Shown here piece after piece: positions 25,596 to 33,425 of a stretch of 64,000 nucleotides of DNA (the first letter of the stretch is position 1; the number at the start of each line of letters is the position of its first letter). The position numbers were made by a program, and so were the translations under genes. The notes beneath the pieces were generated by a model. That model made no database searches. It saw nothing but the letters and a program-made list of their open reading frames with translations, and had not been told where the DNA came from. Origin of the DNA: Methylibium rhizosphaerae (GTDB lineage Bacteria > Pseudomonadota > Gammaproteobacteria > Burkholderiales > Burkholderiaceae_C); contig NZ_SWAR01000014.1 in the NCBI RefSeq assembly GCF_006386545.1, forward strand, positions 1 to 64,000, in the 5' to 3' direction.

Positions 25596-26455
25596 GCCAG
25601 CAGAAAGTCCTTCACGATCGCCACCTGGTCGTCGGCGACCAGGGTCGGCGCATGACCCACGCCGTCAAGCTCGACCAGCCTCGCCCGTGGCCCGCGTTGC
25701 GTCATGGCCACCGCCGTCTCGTGCGACAGCAGGTCGGACTGCCCTCCGCGGATCAGCAGGGTCTCGCAGCGCACCGCGTCATAGCGCTGCCACAGCAGGG
25801 CCTCGCCCGCCGCGGCCAGCTGAGGCGTCACTGCCTTGAACGGCAGCGCGATGCGCGGGTCGTAGTGGCCGACGAAGCCGTCGCCGTCCGGCTTGAGCTG
25901 CGGCCGGGTCAGCGCGAGCCACTGCTCGCGCGTGTGCGGGCCGAAGCCCTGCGAGATGCTCCAGAGGTAGTCGGCCGCCTCTTCCAGGCTCGCATATCGC
26001 CTGGGCATGCCCAGGTAGCCGCCGATGCGCAGCAGCGAGTCGTACTGGATCGCCGGTCCCACGTCGTTGAGCACCAGCCGGCGCACCGGCGTGTCGGGCA
26101 GCGAGGCGAGCCCCAGGCCGATGAGCCCGCCCATCGAGGTGCCCACCCAGTCGAGCTGCTGCGCGTTCAGCCGTGCCAGCAGCGTCACCATGTCGGCCAC
26201 GTAGGTGGGGATCTGGTAGCCGCTCGGGTCGGCCAGCCAGCCGGACTGGCCGCGGCCCACGACGTCGGGGCACACCACCCGGTAGTGCTGGCACAGCGCC
26301 TGCGCCAGCGTGTCGAAGTCGCGCCCCTGTCGCGACAGGCCATGCACGCACACCAGCACGCGCGGGTTGGCCGGGTCGCCCCATTCCCAGTAGGCCATGC
26401 GATGCAGCCCCTGCGGGTCCAGGCATTGCACGTGCTGCAGTCGCGGTTCAGTCAT
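25592..26455 (-). CDS. Alpha/beta-fold hydrolase
   Basis: This 287-residue protein has the oxyanion strand VLVCVHGLSRQGRDF, the nucleophile elbow GTSMGG, and a late His in LDGVGHAPTLV; the acid is probably the Asp in RGGQSDLLS. This is the usual fold for esterases, lactonases and C-C hydrolases, and the substrate is not readable. Its last bases overlap the relA start (ATGA), so relA is translated in part from this transcript. It diverges from bdhA across about 70 bases. Confidence 0.85.
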   Translation of the reverse strand: MTEPRLQHVQCLDPQGLHRMAYWEWGDPANPRVLVCVHGLSRQGRDFDTLAQALCQHYRVVCPDVVGRGQSGWLADPSGYQIPTYVADMVTLLARLNAQQLDWVGTSMGGLIGLGLASLPDTPVRRLVLNDVGPAIQYDSLLRIGGYLGMPRRYASLEEAADYLWSISQGFGPHTREQWLALTRPQLKPDGDGFVGHYDPRIALPFKAVTPQLAAAGEALLWQRYDAVRCETLLIRGGQSDLLSHETAVAMTQRGPRARLVELDGVGHAPTLVADDQVAIVKDFLLA

Positions 26456-26524
26456 TTTTCAAGGTCCCGGGTCAAAATGGTTCGATCGTAACCAAGCCCC
26501 TGCACCCCTTCGGAGGATATCGAC

Positions 26525-27295
26525 ATGCTGAAAGCAAAGACCGCGCTCGTCACCGGCTCCACGAGCGGCATTGGCCTGGGCATCGCGCTCGCGCTGGCGC
26601 GCCAGGGCGCCAACATCGTGCTCAACGGATTCGGCGACGTCGAAGCGCCGAAGGCGCAGGTGGCCGCGCTGGGCGTGAAGGTGGGCTACCACGGCGCCGA
26701 CATGAGCAAGCCTGCCGACATCGCGGCGATGATGGACTACGCAGCCAGGGAGTTCGGCGGGGTGGACGTCCTCGTCAACAACGCCGGCATCCAGCACGTG
26801 GCGCCGGTGGAGGAGTTTCCTGCCGAGAAGTGGGACGCCATCATCGCCATCAACCTGAGCTCGGCCTTCCACACGACGCGGCTCGCGATCCCCGGCATGA
26901 AGGCGAAGAACTGGGGCCGCGTGATCAACGTCGCCTCCACCCACGGCCTGGTCGCTTCGGCGCAGAAGTCGGCCTACGTGGCTTCGAAGCACGGCATCGT
27001 CGGCTTCACCAAGGCGGTGGCCCTGGAAACCGCGACCACCGGCGTCACCGTGAATGCCATCTGCCCCGGCTGGGTGCTCACGCCGCTGGTGCAGAAGCAG
27101 ATCGACGACCGCGCCGGGCGCGAAGGCATCTCGGTCGACAAGGCCAAGAACGACCTGCTCGGCGAGAAGCAGCCGTCGCTGCAGTTCACCACCCCCGAGC
27201 AGCTGGGCGAGCTGGCGGTGTTCCTGTGCTCGGCCGCTGCCGACAACGTGCGGGGGGTCGCCTGGAACATGGACGGCGGCTGGGCCGCCCAGTGA
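26525..27295 (+). CDS. bdhA: 3-hydroxybutyrate dehydrogenase
   Basis: This 256-residue short-chain dehydrogenase has the NAD site TGSTSGIGLGIA, the NNAG motif (VNNAGIQHV) and the catalytic S-Y-K (STHGLVAS, YVASK). The stretch SAYVASKHGIVGFTKAVALE and the C-terminal WNMDGGW match the bacterial BDH family closely. It oxidises D-3-hydroxybutyrate to acetoacetate in polyhydroxybutyrate breakdown. The ATG at 26525 follows GGAGGATATC. It is transcribed away from the hydrolase-relA pair. Confidence 0.93.
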   Translation: MLKAKTALVTGSTSGIGLGIALALARQGANIVLNGFGDVEAPKAQVAALGVKVGYHGADMSKPADIAAMMDYAAREFGGVDVLVNNAGIQHVAPVEEFPAEKWDAIIAINLSSAFHTTRLAIPGMKAKNWGRVINVASTHGLVASAQKSAYVASKHGIVGFTKAVALETATTGVTVNAICPGWVLTPLVQKQIDDRAGREGISVDKAKNDLLGEKQPSLQFTTPEQLGELAVFLCSAAADNVRGVAWNMDGGWAAQ

Positions 27296-27306
27296 TGCAG
27301 GTCCCT

Positions 27307-27328
27307 CGGCCGGCGAGTACGCCGGCCG
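27307..27328. terminator. Hairpin between convergent genes
   Basis: CGGCCGGCG-AGTA-CGCCGGCCG is a perfect 9-base stem with a 4-base loop, placed between the convergent ends of bdhA and the SIMPL gene. There is no T-run on either side, so a bidirectional terminator or a transcript-stabilising stem are both possible. Confidence 0.5.
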
Positions 27329-27352
27329 GCCTGCTCGCCCGATTCGGGTGCT

Positions 27353-28060
27353 CTACCGCAACGCTACGGTGCCGTTGACGTTCACCGTGATGGTGCCCTT
27401 GCCGGGCTCCACCGGCAGCGCCGCGTCGGCCGCCTCGGCCGCACCCTTGGCCATGCTCATCATCCGCGGCATCGGGGTGAAGCCGGGTTCGCTCGCCTGC
27501 ACCGCCACCTCGCGCAGCGTGTAGCCGCTGAAGCCGAACTGCCGGGCGACGTCGGCTGCCTTGGCCTGGTACTTCTTGATCGCCTCGGCGGTGACCGCGG
27601 CCTCATGCTTCTCGCGCAGCTCGCGCGACAGGCTGTAGCCCACGTTGGTGATGTTCATGCCTTGCAGCTTGCCGGCGGTCTGGGCCACGCGCTGCGTGTC
27701 CTTGCCCTCGAGCACCAGCTCGGCATTGCCCTGCCAGCCCGAGATGCGGCCGTCGCGTGAATAACGCGGATACAGCGAGAAGTTGCCGGTGCGCACCTCC
27801 ATCGCGCCGGGCAGCGCGGACTTCTTCGCTTCGTTCAGTGCGGCATCGAGCACCTGCTTCAAGGCAGCCTGCACGCCGGCTGCTTCGGCCCCGTCGCGGG
27901 TGGCGTTGAGCGTCACCGTCAGCAGGTCCTTGGTGACCTCGAGCTCGGCGCTCGAGCTGAGTGCCACCACGTTCTGCGGCGGCGGGTAGCTTTGGGCCGC
28001 GGCCAGGCCGCAGGCCAGGAACATCACGCTTGCGAGAGCGGTATGTCGTAGCAGATGCAT
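27353..28060 (-). CDS. Periplasmic SIMPL-domain protein
   Basis: The protein has 235 residues. ATG 28060 follows AGGAGAG, replacing a longer frame. A signal peptide (HLLRHTALASVMFLACGLAAAQS) is followed by the SIMPL/DUF541 domain: VVALSSSAELEVTKDLLTVTLNATRDG, a middle NITNVGYSLS, KYQAKAADVARQFGFSGYTLREVAV and a final strand KGTITVNVNGTVAL. SIMPL proteins form periplasmic oligomers of unclear function, sometimes tied to oxidative or membrane stress. It lies 22 bases downstream of the DUF1501 gene, so it is probably co-transcribed with the DUF1800/DUF1501 pair. Confidence 0.87.
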   Translation of the reverse strand: MHLLRHTALASVMFLACGLAAAQSYPPPQNVVALSSSAELEVTKDLLTVTLNATRDGAEAAGVQAALKQVLDAALNEAKKSALPGAMEVRTGNFSLYPRYSRDGRISGWQGNAELVLEGKDTQRVAQTAGKLQGMNITNVGYSLSRELREKHEAAVTAEAIKKYQAKAADVARQFGFSGYTLREVAVQASEPGFTPMPRMMSMAKGAAEAADAALPVEPGKGTITVNVNGTVALR

Positions 28061-28082
28061 CAGCGTCTCTCCTGAGGGGGCA

Positions 28083-29261
28083 TTAGGTTTTGAGGAAGTC
28101 GATGGTATCGAAGCGGCCCTTGACCACCGGCTCCGGGCTGATGCCCCACCAGCGGGCCGCCACGGTGCCGTACACCTGACGGAAATCGGTCGTGTGCACC
28201 AGGTTGCCGGTGTCGTCCAGCGTGTCGAGCGATGGCTGGCGGCCATGCAGGCCGCCGCGCACCGCACCACCCAGCGCAAAGTGCGCCGCCGCGGTGCCAT
28301 GGTCGGTGCCGTTGCTCTGGTTCTGCCGCGCGCGGCGGCCGAACTCCGAATAGCTCAGCACCAGGGTGCGGTCCCAGGCGCCCGACTCGATGAGCCCGGC
28401 GCGCAGCGCGGCGAGGCCTTCGGCGAGTTGCTTCAGCAGGCTGGCATGGGTGCCGGGCTGGCCCTGGTGGGTGTCGAAGCTGCCGATCGACACATGGAAC
28501 ACCGGCACGCCGCCCTTGCCTTTCTGCCCGGCGACGATGTGGCACACCGCCTTCACCGCCTGACCGAAGCCGTGGTTCGGGAACTCGGTGGACAGCGGGG
28601 CCGCGGCCGAGCCGCGCAGGCCTTCGGCCGCCTGCAGCACGTCGCCTTCCACGCGCAGCACATGGCGCAGCGCCGCGTTGCCGCTGCTGGCCGCCGGCCT
28701 CGCCAGGCGGGACTGGCTGATGAACGCCTCGGGCTGCGTCAGCGCCACGGCACGTGCACCGGCCAGCGCGCCGAGCCCGGCGTTGCCCACCGCCACGCCC
28801 TCGGTGGTGAAGCGGCTGCTTTCGCGCAGGCCCGACGCCATGGCCCGCGCCACCCACCCCTCGTCGAGGTATTCGTTCGATCGCGAGCCGGTCTCCCAGA
28901 TCTCGATCGATCGAAAGTGCGACAGGTTGGGCTGCGGATAGCCGAGGCCCAGCAGCACTGCCAGCTCCTTGCGCTCCCACAGCGGCAGCAGCGGCTGCAG
29001 CGACGGGTGCAGGCCCAGCCGTTCGTCGAGCGGCAGCACCTCGCCCGGCTTGATGCCGATGGTGGGCCGAAGCTGCGCATACAGCGGGTCGGCATACGGC
29101 ACCACGGTGTTCAGGCCGTCGTTGCCGCCCTTGAGCTCCACCAGCACCAGCACGCGGTCGGCTGCCCCGGCGGCGCGCTGCTGGCCTTGCGCCCAGGCGC
29201 CCGGCAGGGCCAGGCCGGCCAGCGCCAGCGAAACGAAGTCGCGTCGGTTGGGATGCGTCAT
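28083..29261 (-). CDS. DUF1501 family secreted protein
   Basis: The protein has 392 residues. The start ATG 29261 gives MTHPNRRDFVSLALAGLALPGAWA, a twin-arginine-like signal (NRRDF). The mature part shows the sulfatase-like DUF1501 pattern: VLVLVELKGGNDGLNTVVPYADPLY, NLSHFRSIEIWETGS, SIGSFDTHQGQ and SYSEFGRRARQNQSNGTDHGTA, which carry the probable metal ligands (Asp, His, Asp-His). DUF1501 proteins nearly always sit next to DUF1800 genes, as here (11 bases). Function is unknown; an exported phosphohydrolase-like enzyme is possible. Confidence 0.88.
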   Translation of the reverse strand: MTHPNRRDFVSLALAGLALPGAWAQGQQRAAGAADRVLVLVELKGGNDGLNTVVPYADPLYAQLRPTIGIKPGEVLPLDERLGLHPSLQPLLPLWERKELAVLLGLGYPQPNLSHFRSIEIWETGSRSNEYLDEGWVARAMASGLRESSRFTTEGVAVGNAGLGALAGARAVALTQPEAFISQSRLARPAASSGNAALRHVLRVEGDVLQAAEGLRGSAAAPLSTEFPNHGFGQAVKAVCHIVAGQKGKGGVPVFHVSIGSFDTHQGQPGTHASLLKQLAEGLAALRAGLIESGAWDRTLVLSYSEFGRRARQNQSNGTDHGTAAAHFALGGAVRGGLHGRQPSLDTLDDTGNLVHTTDFRQVYGTVAARWWGISPEPVVKGRFDTIDFLKT

Positions 29262-29272
29262 GACGGTGTCTT

Positions 29273-30850
29273 TCACTTGAGCTGGTAGGCGGGGTCCAGG
29301 GTCAGGACCCGCAGGTAGGCAAGGCCCACGGTGCCGGCCGGCACCGCATTCACCGGTGGTGCCGCCAGCACCGCCGACTCGATGCGGGCCTTGGCAGCGG
29401 CATCCGGTTCGCGGTCGGGCCATGCACCGAAGCCTCGCAACCAGCCGTCGGCATCGAACACGAAGCCGAACGGGTTGACCTTTCCACCGCCGCCGCGTTG
29501 AAGCTCGCGCAGCTGGGCCCGTGCCGCCTTGCGCTCGCGCGGCGCGGCGCCGGCCAGGCTGTCGCGCATCTCCCGCATCTCGCCCCGCCGGCCCGTCGCC
29601 ATGCCGTCTGCGGCCGGCGTCATCTCGACCGCGCGGAACAGCCGCTCGGTGAAGCGCTTGCGCTCCAGCAGCGTGGTGCTGTCGATCCAGGCCGTGTAGC
29701 CGGGCCAGCCCTTCACGTTGGGCGGCGCGAACAGGCCCTGACCCAGCCTGGCGGTCACCAGCGAAACCGGCAGCGCATCGGCAAGCTGCATCTCGAACTG
29801 CCGCAGGCTGCCCACCGCCAGCTCCACCGGCGACTTGATCAGCACCGCGCGGTTCTCCGGCGCCCAGAACGCCTCGCTCAGCAGCAGCTCGCGCAGCGCC
29901 GGGGCCATCTGCCAGTCGCCCGTGCGCAGGCGCTCGGCCACGCGTTCGAGCTCCGCCTTTTCGGCTGCATTGCGCGGCTCGGGCGACACGAACTCGCGCC
30001 ACAGCTTGCCGCTGATGAACCGCGCGGCCTGCGGCTGCTCGAGCAGCAGGTCCAGCACCTCATCGGCGCCGAAGCGGCCGCTGCGGCCCAGCACCGTCTT
30101 GCTGCCGGCGTCGTGCAGCCGCGGCCGCAGGCGGGCCTGCCATTGCACGCGGTCCACCGTCCAGCCCGAAAAGGCCCGCGCGGCCTCCTTCACGTCAGCC
30201 TCGGTGTAGTGCCCCTCGCCCAGGGTGAACAGCTCCATCACCTCGCGGGCGAAGTTCTCGTTGGGCGCCTGCACCCTGTTGCCGGCGCCGTCGAGGTAGA
30301 TCAGCATCGCCGGGTCGCGCGCGATGCCATGCAGCAGCTCGCGAAAACTGCCCAGCGCCTGACGGCGCAGCAGTTCGTGCTGCCGCCACATGCCTTGCGG
30401 CTGGCGCACCTTCTGCACCGAGGTCGAGAAATGGTTGTGCCAGAACAGCGTCATGCGCTCGGCCAGCGGCGTGGGCGTGGCGAGCATCTGCTCGAGCCAC
30501 CAGGTGCGCAGCTCCAGCGACTGCTCGACCACCCGCTCCAGCGCGGCCTTGCGTTGCGCGGGGTCGTCCAGGCGGTTGAGCGGCGGCTCGATGGGTTCTC
30601 GGGTGAATGCCGGGGGCTCGACCAGCAGGCGGGCCTGCTGCGCATCGGCCAGCAGCCGGTCGACGGCCTGTGCGGGGGTCTGGCCCACCCAGGCCCGCAG
30701 CTCGGCAGGCGACGGCGTGAAGCCGGTACGGCTGAGCAGGTGCCGCGCGTCGGCTTCGTCGAGCCGCTGCGGCAGCGCGGCCCACGCGCCGCCCGCGCCT
30801 GCCAGCACCAAGGCCGCCGCGGCCAGGACATGCCTGTGGATCTGCTTCAT
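29273..30850 (-). CDS. DUF1800 family secreted protein
   Basis: The protein has 525 residues. The start ATG 30850 gives signal peptide MKQIHRHVLAAAALVLAGAG cut near AWAA. Family features are LDEADARHLLSRTGF, MTLFWHNHFSTSVQKV, GNRVQAPNENFAREVMELFTLGEGHYTE, VKGWPGYTAWIDS and GLFAPPNVKG. It is the first gene of a DUF1800-DUF1501-SIMPL run and faces the ompR promoter region. No biochemical role is established for the family; some members are in outer-membrane or cell-envelope fractions. Confidence 0.88.
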   Translation of the reverse strand: MKQIHRHVLAAAALVLAGAGGAWAALPQRLDEADARHLLSRTGFTPSPAELRAWVGQTPAQAVDRLLADAQQARLLVEPPAFTREPIEPPLNRLDDPAQRKAALERVVEQSLELRTWWLEQMLATPTPLAERMTLFWHNHFSTSVQKVRQPQGMWRQHELLRRQALGSFRELLHGIARDPAMLIYLDGAGNRVQAPNENFAREVMELFTLGEGHYTEADVKEAARAFSGWTVDRVQWQARLRPRLHDAGSKTVLGRSGRFGADEVLDLLLEQPQAARFISGKLWREFVSPEPRNAAEKAELERVAERLRTGDWQMAPALRELLLSEAFWAPENRAVLIKSPVELAVGSLRQFEMQLADALPVSLVTARLGQGLFAPPNVKGWPGYTAWIDSTTLLERKRFTERLFRAVEMTPAADGMATGRRGEMREMRDSLAGAAPRERKAARAQLRELQRGGGGKVNPFGFVFDADGWLRGFGAWPDREPDAAAKARIESAVLAAPPVNAVPAGTVGLAYLRVLTLDPAYQLK

Positions 30851-31000
30851 GGATCTCTTGCCTCTCTCGGTTTCTCTTGTTTGGACGAAACAACGACCAC
30901 TGTCGCAATGCCGCCGACACCGCCGTCCTCGGTCGCGCGTAAACCAAGGTAAAGACGACTTCAAGCCAGGGACTTGCAGCCAAGAGCGCCGAGGGGCAAG

Positions 31001-31071
31001 ATTTGTAACAGCTGGTCAGGGGGACCGGTTTTGTGCAGTGATGCCGCTCACAATGCGCGGCTGTTACAAAT
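31001..31071 (+). promoter_or_regulatory. 12-base inverted repeat pair before ompR (candidate OmpR boxes)
   Basis: ATTTGTAACAGC (31001-31012) and its exact reverse complement GCTGTTACAAAT (31060-31071) are separated by 47 bases, and the second ends 13 bases before the ompR start codon. TGTAACA/TGTTACA resembles half-sites bound by OmpR-type regulators, so autoregulation is likely. If both arms are transcribed, they could pair in RNA close to the GGAGGTG ribosome site. No convincing -35/-10 pair was found between them. Confidence 0.55.
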
Positions 31072-31084
31072 ATGGAGGTGCTTT

Positions 31085-31825
31085 ATGACCCCGCCGACCA
31101 ATCCAAATCAACGCGCCGACCGCATCGTGGTCGTCGATGACGACGCCCGCATCCGGGACCTGCTGCGTCGCTATCTCACGCAGGAAGGGTTCGAGGTGCT
31201 GCTGGCCGAGGATGCCAAGGCGCTGAACCGCCTCCTGACGCGCGAGACCGTGGATCTCATCGTGCTGGACCTCATGCTGCCCGGCGAAGACGGCCTGTCC
31301 ATCTGCCGCCGCCTGCGCGCCGCCAGCGACTCCACCCCGATCATCATGCTGACCGCCAAGGTCGAGGACGTCGACCGCATCGTGGGCCTCGAAGTCGGTG
31401 CCGACGACTACCTGCCCAAGCCCTTCAACCCGCGCGAGCTGCTGGCCCGCATCCATGCCGTGCTGCGTCGCCGCCCCGCCCTGGAGGCACCGGGCGCGCC
31501 GGCCAAGGAGCCGCAGACCGTCACCTTCGGGCCGTTCGAGTTCGACCTTGCGCTGCGCCGCCTCAGCAAGGAAGGCGAGCCGATCGCGCTCACCACCGGC
31601 GAGTTCTCCATGCTCAAGGCCCTGGTGCGTCACCCGCGCCAGCCGCTGTCGCGCGACAAGCTGGCCCAGCTGGCCCGCGGCCGCGAATTCGAGCCGTTCG
31701 ACCGCAGCCTGGACGTGCAGATCTCCCGCCTGCGCAAGATGATCGAACCCGATCCGTCCCAGCCGCGCTACATCCAGACGGTGTGGGGCGTAGGCTACGT
31801 GTTCGTGCCGGACGGCACGGCCTGA
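31085..31825 (+). CDS. ompR: OmpR-family response regulator
   Basis: The protein has 246 residues. ATG 31085 follows GGAGGTGC, so a longer frame from 30974 is rejected. The receiver domain has the acid pocket VVVDDD, phospho-acceptor D62 in LIVLDLMLPG, the conserved Thr/Lys (LTAK, PKPF) and a winged-helix output domain (TTGEFSMLKALVRHPRQPLSRDKL, DVQISRLRKMIE, TVWGVGYVF). It pairs with the kinase 22 bases downstream. It matches OmpR more closely than other subfamilies in its linker and DNA-recognition helix, but its target genes are not visible here. Confidence 0.92.
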   Translation: MTPPTNPNQRADRIVVVDDDARIRDLLRRYLTQEGFEVLLAEDAKALNRLLTRETVDLIVLDLMLPGEDGLSICRRLRAASDSTPIIMLTAKVEDVDRIVGLEVGADDYLPKPFNPRELLARIHAVLRRRPALEAPGAPAKEPQTVTFGPFEFDLALRRLSKEGEPIALTTGEFSMLKALVRHPRQPLSRDKLAQLARGREFEPFDRSLDVQISRLRKMIEPDPSQPRYIQTVWGVGYVFVPDGTA

Positions 31826-31847
31826 GGATCCGGACAGAGGGGGACGC

Positions 31848-33335
31848 TTGGCCAGCAAGGGGGACAACGCAGCCGACACGCAACCGATGCAGCCTCGCGC
31901 GCCAGCCCAAGGCAGGCCGCGACGCGACAAGGTGCGTGAGCGGTCGTCCTCGTCCTCTTCTTCGCACGCCTCGCGACCCCGCAAGCGCTTCAAGCTTCCC
32001 CGGCTGCTGCCGCGCCGCGGCATCGCGCTCAGCCTGTTCTGGCGCACCTTCATCCTGCTCTCGCTGCTGCTGGGCTGGGGCATCTTCGCCTGGGTGCAGA
32101 CCTTCCGGGCGCTGGAGTTCGAACCGCGCGCAGTGCAGGCCGCGCAGCAGATCGCCAGCCTCGTGAACCTGTCGCGCAATGCGCTCAAGTACGCCGACGT
32201 GATCAACCGCGTCACGGTGGTGAAGGCGATCTCCGACCAGGAGTCGATGAAGCTGCTGCCGCGCGAACCCAAGGACAAGTACGAGCCCTTCGAGGTCGAC
32301 CGCCTCACCCGCGCCATCAGCCAGGAGCTGCGATCGCGCCTGGGGCCCAACACGGTGGTCGCGAGCTCGGTCAACGGCGAACCGGGGTTGTGGGTCGGCT
32401 TCGTGATCGAGAACGACCAGTACTGGCTGCAGGCCGAACGCACCCGTGTGCAGCCGGTGCAGGGCTCGACCTATTTCGTCTGGGTGGGCATCGCCCTCTT
32501 CGCCACGGTGCTCGGCTCGGCGGCGATCGCCGGCCTCATCAACCGGCCGCTGCAGCAGCTGTCGTTCGCCGCCAGCCGCATCCGCGAAGGCGAGTTCGAC
32601 TCGCGGCTCGACGAGACCATGATGACCCGCGAGATCCGCGAGGTGAACCAGGGCTTCAACCGCATGGCCCGCGAACTCGCCAAGGTGGAAGAAGACCGCG
32701 CCGTGATGCTCGCCGGCATCTCGCACGACCTGCGCACGCCGCTGGCGCGCCTGCGCCTCGAAACCGAGATGAGCGTGGTCGACGACGAAGCCAAGCGCAA
32801 CATGGCGGCCGACATCGACCAGCTCGACGCCATCATCGACAAGTTCATGGACTACGCGCGGCCTGGCGAGGTGAAGCTGGTGCCGGTGCACCTGGCCCCG
32901 CTGGTGGAACGCGAAGCCGCCGCCTTCCGCGACCCGAGCCAGATCCGCATCGAGGTGCGCCTGCCCATCGACACCCATGTGATGGCCGACGACACCGAAC
33001 TCGGCCGCGTGCTGGCCAACCTGTTCGAGAACGCGCGCCGCTACGGCCGCACCACCGAAACCGGCTGGGCTCGGGTGCAGGTGAGCTATGCCAGAACCGG
33101 GCCGTGGGTGATCATCAGCGTGCGCGACCACGGGCCGGGCGTGGCGCAGGAAAAGCTGGCCCAGCTCACCACGCCCTTCTTCCGCGGTGACGCGGCCCGT
33201 ACCGCAGCCACCGGCGCCGGCCTGGGCCTGGCCATCGTCGAGAAGGCGATCCAGCGCATGGGCGGCACCTTCGAGATCAACAACGCGCCCGACGGCGGGC
33301 TCGTCGCGCACATCCGCCTCAAGAAGGCGCCCTGA
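31848..33335 (+). CDS. envZ: EnvZ-like sensor histidine kinase
   Basis: The protein has 495 residues. TTG 31848 after GAGGGGGA is the likely start; ATG 31887 is an alternative. An unusual basic, Ser-rich cytosolic leader of about 55 residues precedes the first membrane segment (TFILLSLLLGWGIFAWV). A periplasmic sensor region, a second segment (YFVWVGIALFATVLGSAAIAGLI) and HAMP follow. The phospho-acceptor is H293 in GISHDLRTPLARLR. The N, G1 and G2 boxes (NLFENARRYG, DHGPGVA, GAGLGLAIVEK) are intact. It phosphorylates the upstream response regulator, probably in response to envelope or osmotic conditions. Confidence 0.9.
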   Translation: MASKGDNAADTQPMQPRAPAQGRPRRDKVRERSSSSSSSHASRPRKRFKLPRLLPRRGIALSLFWRTFILLSLLLGWGIFAWVQTFRALEFEPRAVQAAQQIASLVNLSRNALKYADVINRVTVVKAISDQESMKLLPREPKDKYEPFEVDRLTRAISQELRSRLGPNTVVASSVNGEPGLWVGFVIENDQYWLQAERTRVQPVQGSTYFVWVGIALFATVLGSAAIAGLINRPLQQLSFAASRIREGEFDSRLDETMMTREIREVNQGFNRMARELAKVEEDRAVMLAGISHDLRTPLARLRLETEMSVVDDEAKRNMAADIDQLDAIIDKFMDYARPGEVKLVPVHLAPLVEREAAAFRDPSQIRIEVRLPIDTHVMADDTELGRVLANLFENARRYGRTTETGWARVQVSYARTGPWVIISVRDHGPGVAQEKLAQLTTPFFRGDAARTAATGAGLGLAIVEKAIQRMGGTFEINNAPDGGLVAHIRLKKAP

Positions 33336-33365
33336 CGGGCCGCCATCACCCGTCACCGCATGAAC

Positions 33366-33384
33366 TTACTCGCGTCGCGAGTAA
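33366..33384. promoter_or_regulatory. Perfect 19-base dyad upstream of cbs
   Basis: TTACTCGC-GTC-GCGAGTAA is an 8-base perfect inverted repeat with a 3-base centre, 41 bases before the cystathionine beta-synthase start and 30 after the kinase stop. Its size and symmetry suit a dimeric repressor such as a TetR-type protein. It lacks a T-run, which argues against a simple terminator for the kinase gene. Confidence 0.5.
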
Positions 33385-33425
33385 GCCCGCGGCCTATGCT
33401 CTGCTCTCCCAAAAGGAGACCCGAC

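Noticed and set aside
23298-25655. A 785-codon plus-strand frame opposite relA
   Set aside because: RelA on the other strand has all catalytic motifs; the opposite frame is explained by codon bias.
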